The notes under the pieces were generated by a model, which was not told where the DNA came from, did no database searches, and saw only the letters and a program-made list of their open reading frames with translations. From positions 1 to 21,270 of the forward strand of contig CANHSW010000007.1 of NCBI GenBank assembly GCA_947463165.1: a stretch of DNA of 21,270 nucleotides. Direction: 5' to 3'. The DNA comes from Cyanobacteriota bacterium. GTDB taxonomy: Bacteria; Cyanobacteriota; Cyanobacteriia; PCC-6307; Cyanobiaceae. Shown here piece after piece: positions 7,208 to 18,701 of the stretch; the stretch's first letter is position 1; each line of letters opens with the position of its first letter. The position numbers and the translations under genes are program-made.

Positions 7208-7906
7208 TCAGCTCTGCTTGCTGATTTGAGAGAACTCCAATTCCACCGGGGTTTCCCGGCCGAAGATCGAGAGTAGGGCCTTGAGCTTGTTGCGGTCGCC
7301 GGACACCTCGATCACCTCGCCCTGGAAGTCCTTGAACGGACCCGCCGTGACCAGGATTTGGTCGCCCTCGCTGAGATCCACCTTGACCACTGGCTTTTTC
7401 TCTGCGGCTCGCTTGAAGATGCGATCCACCTCCTGGCGGCTCAGGGGGCGGGGCTTGATGTGGCCCCGGGCCTTGGCGGTGGCGCGGCGATCCTCCTGAC
7501 CCACGAAATTGATCACGTTCGGGGTGCTGCGCACGGCCATCATCGTGTCCTCATCGAGGACCATGCGCACCAGCACGTAGCCCGGAAAAACCTTCTCCTC
7601 AATCGACTGGCGACTGCCGTCCTTCTTGAGCTTGACCCCGGGGGTCTGGGGGATTTCGATCTCGAAGATCCGGTTATGCACCCCCAGGGTGACGGCTCGC
7701 TGCTCAAGGGTGGCCTTCACCTTCTTTTCGCAGCTGGAGGCCACCTGCACCGCGTACCAGCGGGGCACCTGGGCCCGGGCCTGCTCGGCCACAGGGGCCT
7801 CAAGCACAGCCTGGGCTGGATCTAAAGCGAGGGCTTCGTCGGTGTCGAGGGGGCTAGCGGCAAGGGACTCAGACACGGAGGGCTCGGACACTGGGGGCTC
7901 GGGCAA
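7208..7906 (-). CDS. nusG: Transcription termination/antitermination factor NusG
   Basis: NusG binds RNA polymerase through its NGN domain and couples it to Rho or the ribosome through its KOW domain. The 232-residue protein starts with an unusual acidic, Pro/Ser/Ala-rich tail of about 48 residues. The NGN domain follows (RWYAVQVASSCEKKV from 49, VFPGYVLVRM at 106-115, TPNVINFVG at 128-136) and then the KOW domain (EGDQILVTAGPFKDFQGEV, about 180-198, to FGRETPVELEF). secE lies just 8 bases upstream, the typical secE-nusG pair. The E. coli protein is 181 residues, so the extra length is almost all N-terminal. Confidence 0.97.
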   Translation of the reverse strand: MPEPPVSEPSVSESLAASPLDTDEALALDPAQAVLEAPVAEQARAQVPRWYAVQVASSCEKKVKATLEQRAVTLGVHNRIFEIEIPQTPGVKLKKDGSRQSIEEKVFPGYVLVRMVLDEDTMMAVRSTPNVINFVGQEDRRATAKARGHIKPRPLSRQEVDRIFKRAAEKKPVVKVDLSEGDQILVTAGPFKDFQGEVIEVSGDRNKLKALLSIFGRETPVELEFSQISKQS

Positions 7907-7914
7907 GGAAAAAC

Positions 7915-8382
7915 TCAGCGGAACACCTGGGTGGAAGCCCAGCCGTAGAAGCGATCGACGGCCGCGATCGCCGCTGCCGACAACCCCACCATCAAAATCA
8001 CCGCCACCGACTCGCTGAACAGTTGCTGGCGACTGGGCCAGACCACCTTGCGCAACTCGGCCAGGGAGGCGGCGGCAAACCCCTGGGGCTCGGTCTCGAT
8101 CCTGGAGCCAGGAGCGGCGAGCTGGAGATCGCTGGCCTCGTCGATCGGTTGGGTGCCGACCGCTGACCTCGACGAGTTTGGATCAGGGGCTGGCTGATCT
8201 GTGGCGGGGGGATCTGTTGCGAGGGGATCCGTGGCGGGGGGATCCGTAATCGGCAGATCTGTGGCGGGCAGATCCTTGGACTGGCGTGGGGGGAGTGGGG
8301 AGGAAGAATCCACGAGCGCTGGCGCACGGGGCGTCCGCGCGACTCGGCAAACGAACAACCTACCCCGCCGCCTCACTGCCAT
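7915..8382 (-). CDS. secE: Preprotein translocase subunit SecE with long repetitive N-terminus
   Basis: SecE clamps the two halves of SecY in the plasma and thylakoid membrane translocon. The C-terminal 55 residues (about 100-155) are the conserved single-span SecE domain: amphipathic helix [19 protein letters not shown], then the membrane helix [21 protein letters not shown]. The 100 residues before it are not conserved SecE sequence. They include a basic start and a Pro/Ala/Thr/Asp repeat (about 38-68) encoded by 15-base tandem repeats. The ATG at 8382 has GAAGG seven bases upstream and is preferred; a GTG at 8313 would give 132 residues. nusG follows by 8 bases and clpB precedes by 44. Confidence 0.85.
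   Translation of the reverse strand: MAVRRRGRLFVCRVARTPRAPALVDSSSPLPPRQSKDLPATDLPITDPPATDPLATDPPATDQPAPDPNSSRSAVGTQPIDEASDLQLAAPGSRIETEPQGFAAASLAELRKVVWPSRQQLFSESVAVILMVGLSAAAIAAVDRFYGWASTQVFR
8180..8277. repeat. 15-base tandem repeat in secE
   Basis: Five to six imperfect units of about 15 bases, of the type gatctgtggcggggg and variants (gatccgtggcggggg, gatctgttgcgaggg), encode the five-residue unit (P/L)PATD in the SecE N-terminal extension. Unit sequence similarity suggests recent expansion by slippage. Confidence 0.8.
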
Positions 8383-8426
8383 GGCAGGCCCTTCGCCATG
8401 GGCAGAGCCGACTGGGTTGCCAGGCC

Positions 8427-11294
<2,868 letters not shown>

Positions 11295-11316
11295 CTATTG
11301 GCTCAATTGATATGGA

Positions 11317-11709
11317 TCAGCTGCGGGAGGAGAGCTGGATCAACTCCACCTTGTAGCCATCGGGATCTTCCACAAAGGCAATAACTGTGCTGCCGTGCTG
11401 CATCGGTCCGGGCTGACGCACCACCCGCCCCCCCTGGGCGGCGATGGCGGCACAGCAGCCCACGATGTCATCGACGCCGATGGCGATGTGGCCATAGCCG
11501 CTGCCAATGCTGTATTCAGTGGTGTCCCAGTTGTGGGTGAGTTCCAGCACGGTGTGGTCGCTCTCTTCGCCGTAGCCCACGAAGGCCAGGGTGAAGCGGC
11601 CGGCGGGATATTCCTTGCGGCGCAGCAGTCGCATGCCCAGCAGCTGGGTATAAAACTGAAGCGAGCGCTCCAGATCGCCCACTCGGAGCATCGTGTGCAA
11701 GAGGCGCAT
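11317..11709 (-). CDS. gloA: Lactoylglutathione lyase (glyoxalase I)
   Basis: GloA converts the methylglyoxal-glutathione hemithioacetal to S-lactoylglutathione. Starting at the ATG at 11709 gives 130 residues beginning MRLLHTMLRVGDLERS, which matches the E. coli start. A longer reading with 15 more residues is possible but not needed. With this start all four metal ligands fall at the E. coli positions: His5, Glu56 (HTVLEL), His74 (GYGHIAIGVDD) and Glu122 (DPDGYKVELIQ). The metal class cannot be read with certainty, but the short form resembles the Ni(II)-dependent bacterial type. The gene opens the long minus-strand run and diverges from eno across about 150 bases. Confidence 0.95.
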   Translation of the reverse strand: MRLLHTMLRVGDLERSLQFYTQLLGMRLLRRKEYPAGRFTLAFVGYGEESDHTVLELTHNWDTTEYSIGSGYGHIAIGVDDIVGCCAAIAAQGGRVVRQPGPMQHGSTVIAFVEDPDGYKVELIQLSSRS

Positions 11710-11862
11710 CGGCCTTGTGCGGCTGCTCGCCATTCTGGCCGGGCCGGCCAGCATCGCCGATCACCGAGCCCGGGCCAGATTCACGGCCGGTGATCATCCA
11801 CACAAAAGCTTTGGCGCCCCCCACCCATAGGATCCTGGCCTTAGTAAAACCTTCGGCATTAA

Positions 11863-13155
<1,293 letters not shown>

Positions 13156-13177
13156 TCGCCATGAAAGTGCTGCCGGC

Positions 13178-14002
13178 TCAGCCCTCGTCGGCTGGGGCAC
13201 TGACCGCGGCCGGCAGCACCTGGCGATAGCCTCCAGAGCTCACCACCTGCAGGGGGGTGTCGAACAGGGCGCTGAGCGGGGCGTCCCGCAACAGTTCGCT
13301 GCTAGGGCCATCGCCCACAACTACCCCCTGCTTGAGCAATACGCAGCGGTCGATCTCGGGGATGATCGCCTCAATTTGATGGGTCACCAGCAACAGGGTG
13401 GTGCCGGATTGGCTGAGCTGGCGCAGGATCGCCAGTAATTGGTGTTTGGCCTTGAGGTCTAGGCCATTGGTGGGTTCATCCAGCACCAGCACCTGGGGGC
13501 CGTGCACCAGGGCTCGGGCCAGCAGCAGGCGTCGCCGCTGGCCATCGGAGAGCTGGGCGTAGGGGCGTTGCGCCAAATCGGCCAGGCCCAGCTCCTCCAT
13601 CAGTTGGCGCACCCGCTGGCGCTGGCTGGCGGTAACCAGATGGCTGCGGCCCAGCCCCACCGAGCCGAAGTAGCCCGAGAGCACCACATCGCTGGCCAGC
13701 ACGCCGCCGCTGTAGCCGGCCTGGAGATCCTGGGAAACCAGGCCGATGCGGGCGCGTAGATCCCAGAGATTCACCCGCTCCTCCCCGAAGATGCGCAGCC
13801 AGGATCCCGGCTTCACCACTGGGTAGAGCTCGCGGCTGAGCAGCTTGATGAGGGCACTCTTACCGGCACCATTGGGGCCGAGGATGGCGGTGTGCTCGCC
13901 GCGCCTCAGCTGCAGGCTGAGCTCGCGAAACACCTGGCGGGGCCCCAGATAGGCCTCCACCGCCTGGAGTTCCAGATAGGTGGGCTTTTGCTGCGGCTGC
14001 AT
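13178..14002 (-). CDS. Stand-alone ABC transporter-type ATPase (YlmA/ModF-like)
   Basis: A 274-residue single ATP-binding cassette. The start chosen is the ATG at 14002, 11 bases after the kinase stop; a longer frame would overlap the kinase. Motifs are Walker A GPNGAGKS (42-49), Q-loop LVSQDLQ (88-94), a signature written LSDGQ instead of LSGGQ (151-155), Walker B VLVLDEPTNGLD (171-182) and the H-loop at LLLVTHQ (His208). The pattern around LYPV...LRIFGEERVNLWDLR recalls the YlmA/ModF group of ATPases, which are often orphan. No permease or binding protein is nearby, so the substrate cannot be inferred. The Gly-to-Asp change in the signature is found in some such orphans. Confidence 0.88.
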   Translation of the reverse strand: MQPQQKPTYLELQAVEAYLGPRQVFRELSLQLRRGEHTAILGPNGAGKSALIKLLSRELYPVVKPGSWLRIFGEERVNLWDLRARIGLVSQDLQAGYSGGVLASDVVLSGYFGSVGLGRSHLVTASQRQRVRQLMEELGLADLAQRPYAQLSDGQRRRLLLARALVHGPQVLVLDEPTNGLDLKAKHQLLAILRQLSQSGTTLLLVTHQIEAIIPEIDRCVLLKQGVVVGDGPSSELLRDAPLSALFDTPLQVVSSGGYRQVLPAAVSAPADEG

Positions 14003-14013
14003 GGCCCTGGGCT

Positions 14014-15648
14014 TCAGCGGCTGAGCTGATCGAGGCGGCCGTCGCGGGCCAGGCGGGCCTGGCCCCGCAGCCAACCCAGCCCCACCGGCAGGCCCAGCAG
14101 CAGCGGCAGCGCCACCAGCGCCGGCCGGCTGCCGCTGACCAGCAGGGCCGCCGCCACCGCCAGGCCGCCCAACAGAAATGCCTGGCCGGCATTTTGTTGG
14201 GCCAGGGCCAGGCGCCGCAGCAGGCGGTCGGTTTCACCGGCCCGGATCTGCACCTGCAGGTCGCCCTGTTCGATGCGGGCCAGGCTTTCATCCAGGCGAC
14301 GGGGAATGCCAAGGGCGCGGCTGCCCACCTCGGCGGCCTGGCGGGAGAGCTCGTTGAACAGTTCGTTGCTTCCCTTTCCGCTGGAGGTCATCAGGGGCAG
14401 CAGGTAGGGCCGGGCGATGGCGATCAGGCTAAAGCCGGGATCAAGGCTGCGGCCGACCCCCTCAAAGGTGGACAGGGCTCGCATCACGAAGATCAGCTCT
14501 GCCGGCAGCCGGAAGGGCTGGCCGTAGACCAGGTCGTAGAGATCGCCGGTGATCTTTTCCAGCACGTTGGCGGAGAAGGGCGGCGTGAGCGCCTCGTTGA
14601 GCATCACCCGCACCAACCGCCGCACGGGGCCTGGATCGATGCCTTCGGCGATCACGCCAGCCCCCTGCATTTCATCCACCAGGGCGGCGGCATCCCGCGA
14701 GGCGGCGGCGGTGACCATGCGCCCCAGGCGGGAGCGCAGGCGGCCCGACAGCTGGCCCATCATGCCGAAGTCGTAGTAGATCAAGCCGCCATCGGCTGCC
14801 ACGGCCAGGTTGCCGGGGTGGGGATCGGCGTGGAAGAAGCCAAAGCGCACCAATTGCTGCAGATAGCTGGCCGCCCCCTTCTCAGCCACGGCCGCCGGAT
14901 CGATGCCCGCCTCCACCAGCGCCTGGCGGTCGGTGATTTTGATGCCCGGCAGGTAGTCGAGACAGAGCACCCGCCGGCTGCTCAGCTCCCAGATCACAGC
15001 TGGGATGCGAATGCCGGGATCGTCCAGGAATTGCTGGCGGAAGCGGGCGGCGTGTTCGGCCTCAAGGCGGAAATCGAGTTCCCGCAGCAGCACCCGGCGG
15101 CATTCCTGGGCGATGCCCACCCAATCGCGACCGCGGCCCCAGCGGGGATGGCGCTGGACTACGGCCGCCACCTGTTGCATCACCTGCAAATCGAGGCGAA
15201 ACAATTGCTCCAGGCCAGGGCGCTGCACCTTGAGCACCACCTGGCGGCCGCTGCGCAGGCTGGCGCGATGCACCTGGGCCAGGCTGGCGGAACCGAGGGG
15301 GCTGGCCTCGATGTCGATGATCTCGGCGCAGCGCTCGCCCAGCTCCTGCTCCAGCAGCTGTTGCACCACGGCAAAGGGGAAGGCGGGCACCTGGTCTTGA
15401 AGGCGGGCCAGCTCCTCCACCAGCTCGGCGGGCAGCACATCCGGGCGCGCCGAAAGCAATTGCCCGAGCTTGATGAAGGCCGAGCCCAGCCCCAGGAATT
15501 GATTGGTGAGCCAGCGGGCCCGGCGCCGCTGGCGCTGGCGGGCCCGCTCATCGCTCCAACCGCCGGGATAGGTCCAGCGCTGGCCATCCCACCACAACCC
15601 GGCCAGCAAACCAAGGGCCAGCCACCAGATCCGCGCCGCGCGGCTCAT
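14014..15648 (-). CDS. UbiB/ABC1 (AarF)-family atypical kinase
   Basis: Members of this kinase-like family support isoprenoid quinone and lipid metabolism and occur in several copies in cyanobacteria and plastids. The 544 residues have the hallmark KxGQ motif IKLGQLLSARPDVLP (59-73), the Ala-rich nucleotide loop GSASLAQVH (119-127) replacing the Gly-rich loop, Lys140 (VVLKVQRPG), HADPHPGN (273-280) and the metal-binding DFG at 293-295. An N-terminal hydrophobic stretch (7-20) and a C-terminal pair of hydrophobic segments (about 483-522) suggest membrane attachment. The ATG overlaps the upstream gene's stop (ATGA), and the ABC ATPase starts 11 bases after its stop, so the three genes are likely cotranscribed. 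Which paralogue this is cannot be read from the sequence alone. Confidence 0.92.
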   Translation of the reverse strand: MSRAARIWWLALGLLAGLWWDGQRWTYPGGWSDERARQRQRRRARWLTNQFLGLGSAFIKLGQLLSARPDVLPAELVEELARLQDQVPAFPFAVVQQLLEQELGERCAEIIDIEASPLGSASLAQVHRASLRSGRQVVLKVQRPGLEQLFRLDLQVMQQVAAVVQRHPRWGRGRDWVGIAQECRRVLLRELDFRLEAEHAARFRQQFLDDPGIRIPAVIWELSSRRVLCLDYLPGIKITDRQALVEAGIDPAAVAEKGAASYLQQLVRFGFFHADPHPGNLAVAADGGLIYYDFGMMGQLSGRLRSRLGRMVTAAASRDAAALVDEMQGAGVIAEGIDPGPVRRLVRVMLNEALTPPFSANVLEKITGDLYDLVYGQPFRLPAELIFVMRALSTFEGVGRSLDPGFSLIAIARPYLLPLMTSSGKGSNELFNELSRQAAEVGSRALGIPRRLDESLARIEQGDLQVQIRAGETDRLLRRLALAQQNAGQAFLLGGLAVAAALLVSGSRPALVALPLLLGLPVGLGWLRGQARLARDGRLDQLSR

Positions 15649-16124
15649 CGCTTATCCAGCCGCTGTTGACCCAGTCGCTGTTGATCAGGCCGCTGTTGAC
15701 CTAGTCGCTGTTGATCCAGTTGTTGATCCAAGCGCCGGGCCAGGCTGGCGATCTGGGCCCGCAGGTTGTCTATTTGGCGCTGGGGATCGGCCTGGCTAGA
15801 GACAGGCTGGTCGCCAGCCTGGGTTCCCTGGCCTGAATAGGGATCTGGAGCGGGGCTATCGGGCCCGCCATGGCCGCTGGCGGTTTCACCGGTTGGGCCC
15901 TGGCCGGGACTGGTCCACTCGCCCTCTGGAGCGGTGTCACCCCGATCGATCCGGTCGGCTTCCGCCTCCACCTCTTCCCAGAACAGTTGCAATTCCTGGC
16001 GCAATTTGTCTGGAGCATCCTGGGCCAGCACCGCCAGGCTGGCCACGGCATCGAGCAGGCCGCTGCCAATGCGGGCACCGAGACGCTGCAGGGCGGCCTG
16101 GATCAGGGAGGACGGCGCGCTCAT
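15645..16124 (-). CDS. Conserved-looking small protein of unknown function with repeat tail
   Basis: I do not recognise this 159-residue protein. The start at 16124 (MSAPSSLIQAALQRLG) has AGG six bases upstream; a longer frame is possible but would read through Pro-rich sequence overlapping the next gene. Residues 1-65 are predicted helical (AALQRLGARIGSGLLDAVASLAVLAQDAPDKLR, then an acidic LFWEEVEAEADRIDRG). A Gly/Pro/Ser-rich disordered linker follows. The last 30-40 residues are coiled-coil-like with five-residue repeats of the type (L/P)(D/G)QQR, encoded by 15-base DNA repeats. It overlaps the kinase by ATGA, so a role linked to the kinase or its membrane is plausible but unproven. Confidence 0.75.
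   Translation of the reverse strand: MSAPSSLIQAALQRLGARIGSGLLDAVASLAVLAQDAPDKLRQELQLFWEEVEAEADRIDRGDTAPEGEWTSPGQGPTGETASGHGGPDSPAPDPYSGQGTQAGDQPVSSQADPQRQIDNLRAQIASLARRLDQQLDQQRLGQQRPDQQRLGQQRLDKR
15658..15731. repeat. 15-base tandem repeat at the 3' end of the kinase-neighbour gene
   Basis: About five imperfect units of the form cgctgttgatccagt / cgctgttgacccagt, in direct tandem, encode the Gln-rich LDQQR/LGQQR tail. Conservation between units is high enough to indicate recent expansion. Confidence 0.8.
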
Positions 16125-16177
16125 CAAAGCCTGGATGCTGCCTAAGAACTGTGGCAGATCAAATCGGTAAGCGGGTC

Positions 16178-16759
16178 TCAGGGGCTGAGCGGGGACGGCA
16201 AGGGGGGCGGCAGGGGCGCGGCGGGGATGGCGGCGGCAGGCTTGGGCGGGGAGCTGGGAGCGGCTGGCTTTTTTGGGGGGCTGGGCCGGCTTGGGGGGGG
16301 CTGCAATTGGGCCGGAGCCTGCTGGACGGCAGGGCTTTGCCAATCGGAGGGCAGCTCGGGGGTGGCTTCTGCGGCCGGCTGGTTGTCGGGGCCCATCGCC
16401 GGCTCGGCTTGTTGCAGGCGCTGACGGTCCAGCTCGGCCTGTTGGCGAGCCAGCAGCTCGGCCTTGCGGGCCTGGGCCTCCCTCTCGGCCCGGTCCAGGT
16501 CGGCGCGAATCGGCTGGCGCTCCGCCCCATAGCGCTGGCGCAGGCTTTCCAGGCTGGTGCCGGGTAAGGGACGCAGATCAAAGCTGTGGCCCAGCCGCAC
16601 CAAGCCGTTCCAGGAAAGGTTCAGCAGTCGGCTGGTGACCCCGTAGCCGAGGCCAAAGCAGAGCCCCACCACCAGAGGGGCGAGCCAGAGGAGGCGGGGC
16701 GGGGCAGGCAGGGCCCTGGCCGCTGGCGAGCTGGAATTGGAACCACCCATGTCAGCCAT
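16178..16759 (-). CDS. Membrane-anchored protein with coiled coil and proline-rich tail, function unknown
   Basis: I do not recognise this 193-residue protein. The start taken is the ATG at 16759 (MADMGGSNSS), with AGGCG seven bases upstream; a second ATG lies three codons on. The open frame continues upstream through another hydrophobic segment (FVLVLGGLFILAISAVCAL) that would need a TTG start, so a longer two-span version cannot be excluded. Visible parts are one membrane helix (LLWLAPLVVGLCFGLGYGV, about 22-40), a basic/acidic coiled coil (DLDRAEREAQARKAELLARQ, about 86-120), and a Pro/Ala/Ser-rich tail from 125 to the end. It precedes the kinase cluster with a 53-base gap. Confidence 0.65.
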   Translation of the reverse strand: MADMGGSNSSSPAARALPAPPRLLWLAPLVVGLCFGLGYGVTSRLLNLSWNGLVRLGHSFDLRPLPGTSLESLRQRYGAERQPIRADLDRAEREAQARKAELLARQQAELDRQRLQQAEPAMGPDNQPAAEATPELPSDWQSPAVQQAPAQLQPPPSRPSPPKKPAAPSSPPKPAAAIPAAPLPPPLPSPLSP

Positions 16760-17402
16760 TTTGGCGCCTGGCCAGGGGTATGGCAGAGCGCATACCGCGG
16801 AGATGGCCAGGATGAACAGCCCGCCCAAAACCAGAACAAAATCTCGTGGCCGAAGCGCGCCCGGAGTGAAACCCGGCCCCCGCGATCCAAAACAACTTGC
16901 TCAGGCAAGAAAACTGATTAATGAATGAAGGGCACCTCGAACGGCTCCAAATCTCTTAGATCACATGAACTGAAAAGCATTACTGCGACTGGCTGGCCCA
17001 CAAATAGCAGGAGCCGAATGGGCAATTTTACGAATTGTCCTAAAAACTGATCAGGGACTGCCACTGGTAAAGATTGACAAATTATCCCAGCCCTCTGAAC
17101 AGCTGTAAATAACAAAATTTTAGTTGCGGTGATCTCCTGGGCAGGGTAGTGCCCAGGCAACCTCCATCGGCGCCGAGCCCGCTCGTCCATAGCCTGGCGG
17201 ACCCGGGGTCGAGCTGTCATCAACAGCTGCCGCTAGGCTGAGCTGCCATGGGTTGAATATTCGGCATCTGCCTATTTCCGCCCATGGCCAGCCACCAGCT
17301 CGACCAGGTGACGACTTGATTTTATCGCCTAGCTGCAGGGCGAATCGCGACTTGAACGACAGTTAGTTTCGCCGAGATCATAGCCCAGAGAACCATTTTC
17401 AA
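16760..17402. other. 643-base stretch without a convincing gene
   Basis: Base composition falls from 16900 onward. A 100-codon minus-strand frame (ATG at 17220, stop at 16918) has no recognisable motif and a mixed basic/hydrophobic composition, so I do not call it. A near-perfect stem CCTGGGCA/TGCCCAGG lies at 17136-17157 with a six-base loop and no T-run. The hydrophobic upstream extension of the neighbouring minus-strand gene lies at about 16760-16840. Confidence 0.5.
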
Positions 17403-18275
17403 TCAATGGCCCGCCCCCCCACTGACGCCATGCCGAGAGTGGCTTATGTCGACGGTTGGAAAGTCAATTTGATTGTAATTTCTGAGCAGCTCCCTGAACA
17501 GATTCTCTTCGTTGAGGCTTTGATTTACTGCTCTTTGTGCCGCCGCATTTTGTTTCAACCAATTCCATGCCGGCGTCAACGCTGTGATGCGGCCACAAGC
17601 GTGCCGATGACAGCGACAATTACTGCCATGCAGCCAAATCCCCTCGCGCTTGAGACGCTCCTGGTAGGGGGCGCTGAAGAAAGGGAGCAAGGATTCACTC
17701 TGCAATATCGCAGGGTGGCCATATTTACTGATGGCCGCATCTAAAACTGCCAGCGCCATGGAAACATCCCATCTATCTGCCAAGCCCCAGGCAAGACAAC
17801 GCTGCCGTCGGCTATCCACAATAATTGCCGCGAAACGCTCGCCATCAGGCGACGGCCAGTAGGCCATATCAAAGATCCATGTTTGCCCCATTGAGTTAAG
17901 ATCTGTCAATTTATTCGGCGAAGCTCCATAGCCGAGATTTGTAAGCTGCCTGAAAAGCGAGCGCTCAAAGGGGCCAAAGCCCATGCGACGCAAGAGGACA
18001 TGCAGGTGATTCCTGGTGACAGTGATACTTTCGGCCTCAAGCTCTCTGTGCAGCTGTCTGCAACTTTTTCTTGGATTTTGCATGCACATGCCATCGATAA
18101 TTGCCATAACTTTCAGATCTGCATCTGCCTTCGCTTTAGGCCGATAGTAAAAACTGGAGCGCGAAGCTCCCAGCAACTCACACTGGCGCCGCAGTGAAAT
18201 AGTTTGATGACCTGGTTCCAGGGAAGACCGCAAGATCTCTTGGCTGTAGCTGTAGAGTTTTTTTTTGCCACTCAA
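17403..18275 (-). pseudogene. IS3-family transposase OrfB, catalytic residues degraded
   Basis: A 290-residue rve-type integrase reading. Normal IS3 features are RRQCELLGASRSSFYYRP (28-45), then the integrase core: TWIFDMAYW with the first catalytic Asp (about 135), and FAAIIVDSRRQRCLAWGLADRWD. The second motif, normally HSD or TDQGSQ, reads QSES (about 193). In the third motif, where IS3 has DNxxxERxW, the sequence reads HRHACGRI, without the expected Glu. The YGSRR region is also altered (RKSCRQ). The frame is still open, so the decay is by substitution. It starts at a TTG and is probably expressed only by frameshift from OrfA. Confidence 0.7.
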
Positions 18276-18534
18276 TCTCGTCTTTTAAGGCGTCGTTGGC
18301 AGCCTTCAGCCTCCCCACTTGTCGCATCAGATCATCGCCACCGTCCTGATTCGAATTGAGATCTGAATTTTTAAATAACTCAGGCAATCTTTTAGCAAAC
18401 TGCTTCTTCCATTGGCATACCTGCACTGGATGCAGGTCATAGATAGACGCTAGCTCGGCAAGGGTCTTATTCCCGGTCATTGCCGCCAGGGCGACTTCCG
18501 CTTTGAACTCGGGCGAGTGAATTCTTTTGGCCAT
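18178..18534 (-). CDS. IS3-family transposase OrfA
   Basis: The DNA-binding half of the transposase. From the ATG at 18534 (MAKRIHSPEFKAEVALAAM) it has the HTH_Tnp_1 pattern TLAELASIYDLHPVQVCQWKKQF, followed by a leucine-zipper-like segment (DLMRQVGRLKAANDALKDEIEW). The real OrfA probably ends functionally near a run of nine A residues (18258-18266), where the frame meets that of OrfB. The 118-residue reading given continues past this into non-homologous sequence. Confidence 0.8.
   Translation of the reverse strand: MAKRIHSPEFKAEVALAAMTGNKTLAELASIYDLHPVQVCQWKKQFAKRLPELFKNSDLNSNQDGGDDLMRQVGRLKAANDALKDEIEWQKKTLQLQPRDLAVFPGTRSSNYFTAAPV
18258..18266 (-). promoter_or_regulatory. A9 slippery run joining OrfA and OrfB
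   Basis: On the minus strand GGC-AAAAAAAAA-CTC lies in the OrfA/OrfB overlap. IS3 elements make the OrfAB transposase by frameshifting at such runs. Here OrfB is in the +1 frame relative to OrfA, not the usual -1, so either transcript slippage on A9 is used or the run has lost or gained bases. Confidence 0.5.
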
Positions 18535-18570
18535 GGTGAGAGGTGCTGAAACGGGGGGCAGTCTGTTCCA

Positions 18571-18591
18571 TGTGATCAATTAACGATCACA
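18571..18591. repeat. Perfect inverted repeat TGTGATC-N7-GATCACA
   Basis: Seven-base arms around aattaac, 37 bases upstream of the OrfA start. It could be an operator or part of an IS end. The spacing does not fit a CRP site (N6 between TGTGA and TCACA; here N11). Confidence 0.5.
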
Positions 18592-18627
18592 AGTGGTCCT
18601 ACTTTGCCTGGCCATCTAAAAATCCAG

Positions 18628-18657
18628 TTGACTTTGTCCGCCGGAATCTCCTAAAAC
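18628..18657 (+). promoter_or_regulatory. Candidate promoter of the exported-protein cluster
   Basis: TTGACT (18628-18633) and TAAAAC (18652-18657) are separated by 18 bases. Transcription would start near 18664 and give a leader of about 40 bases, containing AGGA (18689-18692) nine bases before the ATG at 18702. Confidence 0.4.
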
Positions 18658-18701
18658 CAGAGAGCCCCAAACAGGGCACCTTTCAACCAGGAAAACCTGC
18701 C

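Larger units (their letters stand above)
17403..18534 (-). mobile_element. IS3-family insertion sequence remnant
   Basis: Two overlapping minus-strand frames with the OrfA/OrfB arrangement of IS3 elements, lying between the gene-poor stretch and the exported-protein cluster. I could not identify convincing terminal inverted repeats or a target-site duplication, and the integrase triad appears damaged (see OrfB), so the element is probably immobile. The limits given cover the coding part only. Confidence 0.8.

Noticed and set aside
14194..15669. 491-codon plus-strand frame opposite the UbiB/ABC1-type kinase
   Set aside because: Shadow of a gene with full kinase motifs; the composition is His/Gln/Ala-rich and motif-free.
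16918..17220. 100-codon minus-strand frame upstream of the proline-rich membrane protein
   Set aside because: No recognisable motif, no clear ribosome-binding site, and composition unlike the neighbouring genes; left as an uncertain frame.
17406..17744. 112-codon plus-strand frame opposite the transposase OrfB
   Set aside because: Shadow of OrfB; no motif of its own.
18571..18591. CRP-like binding site TGTGA...TCACA
   Set aside because: The half-sites are 11 bases apart, not 6, so the geometry is wrong for CRP.
17196..18642. ggcggac at 17196-17202 and its inverse at 18636-18642 as IS3 terminal inverted repeats
   Set aside because: Only 7 bases match, which is expected by chance in the space searched, and the flanking bases diverge.
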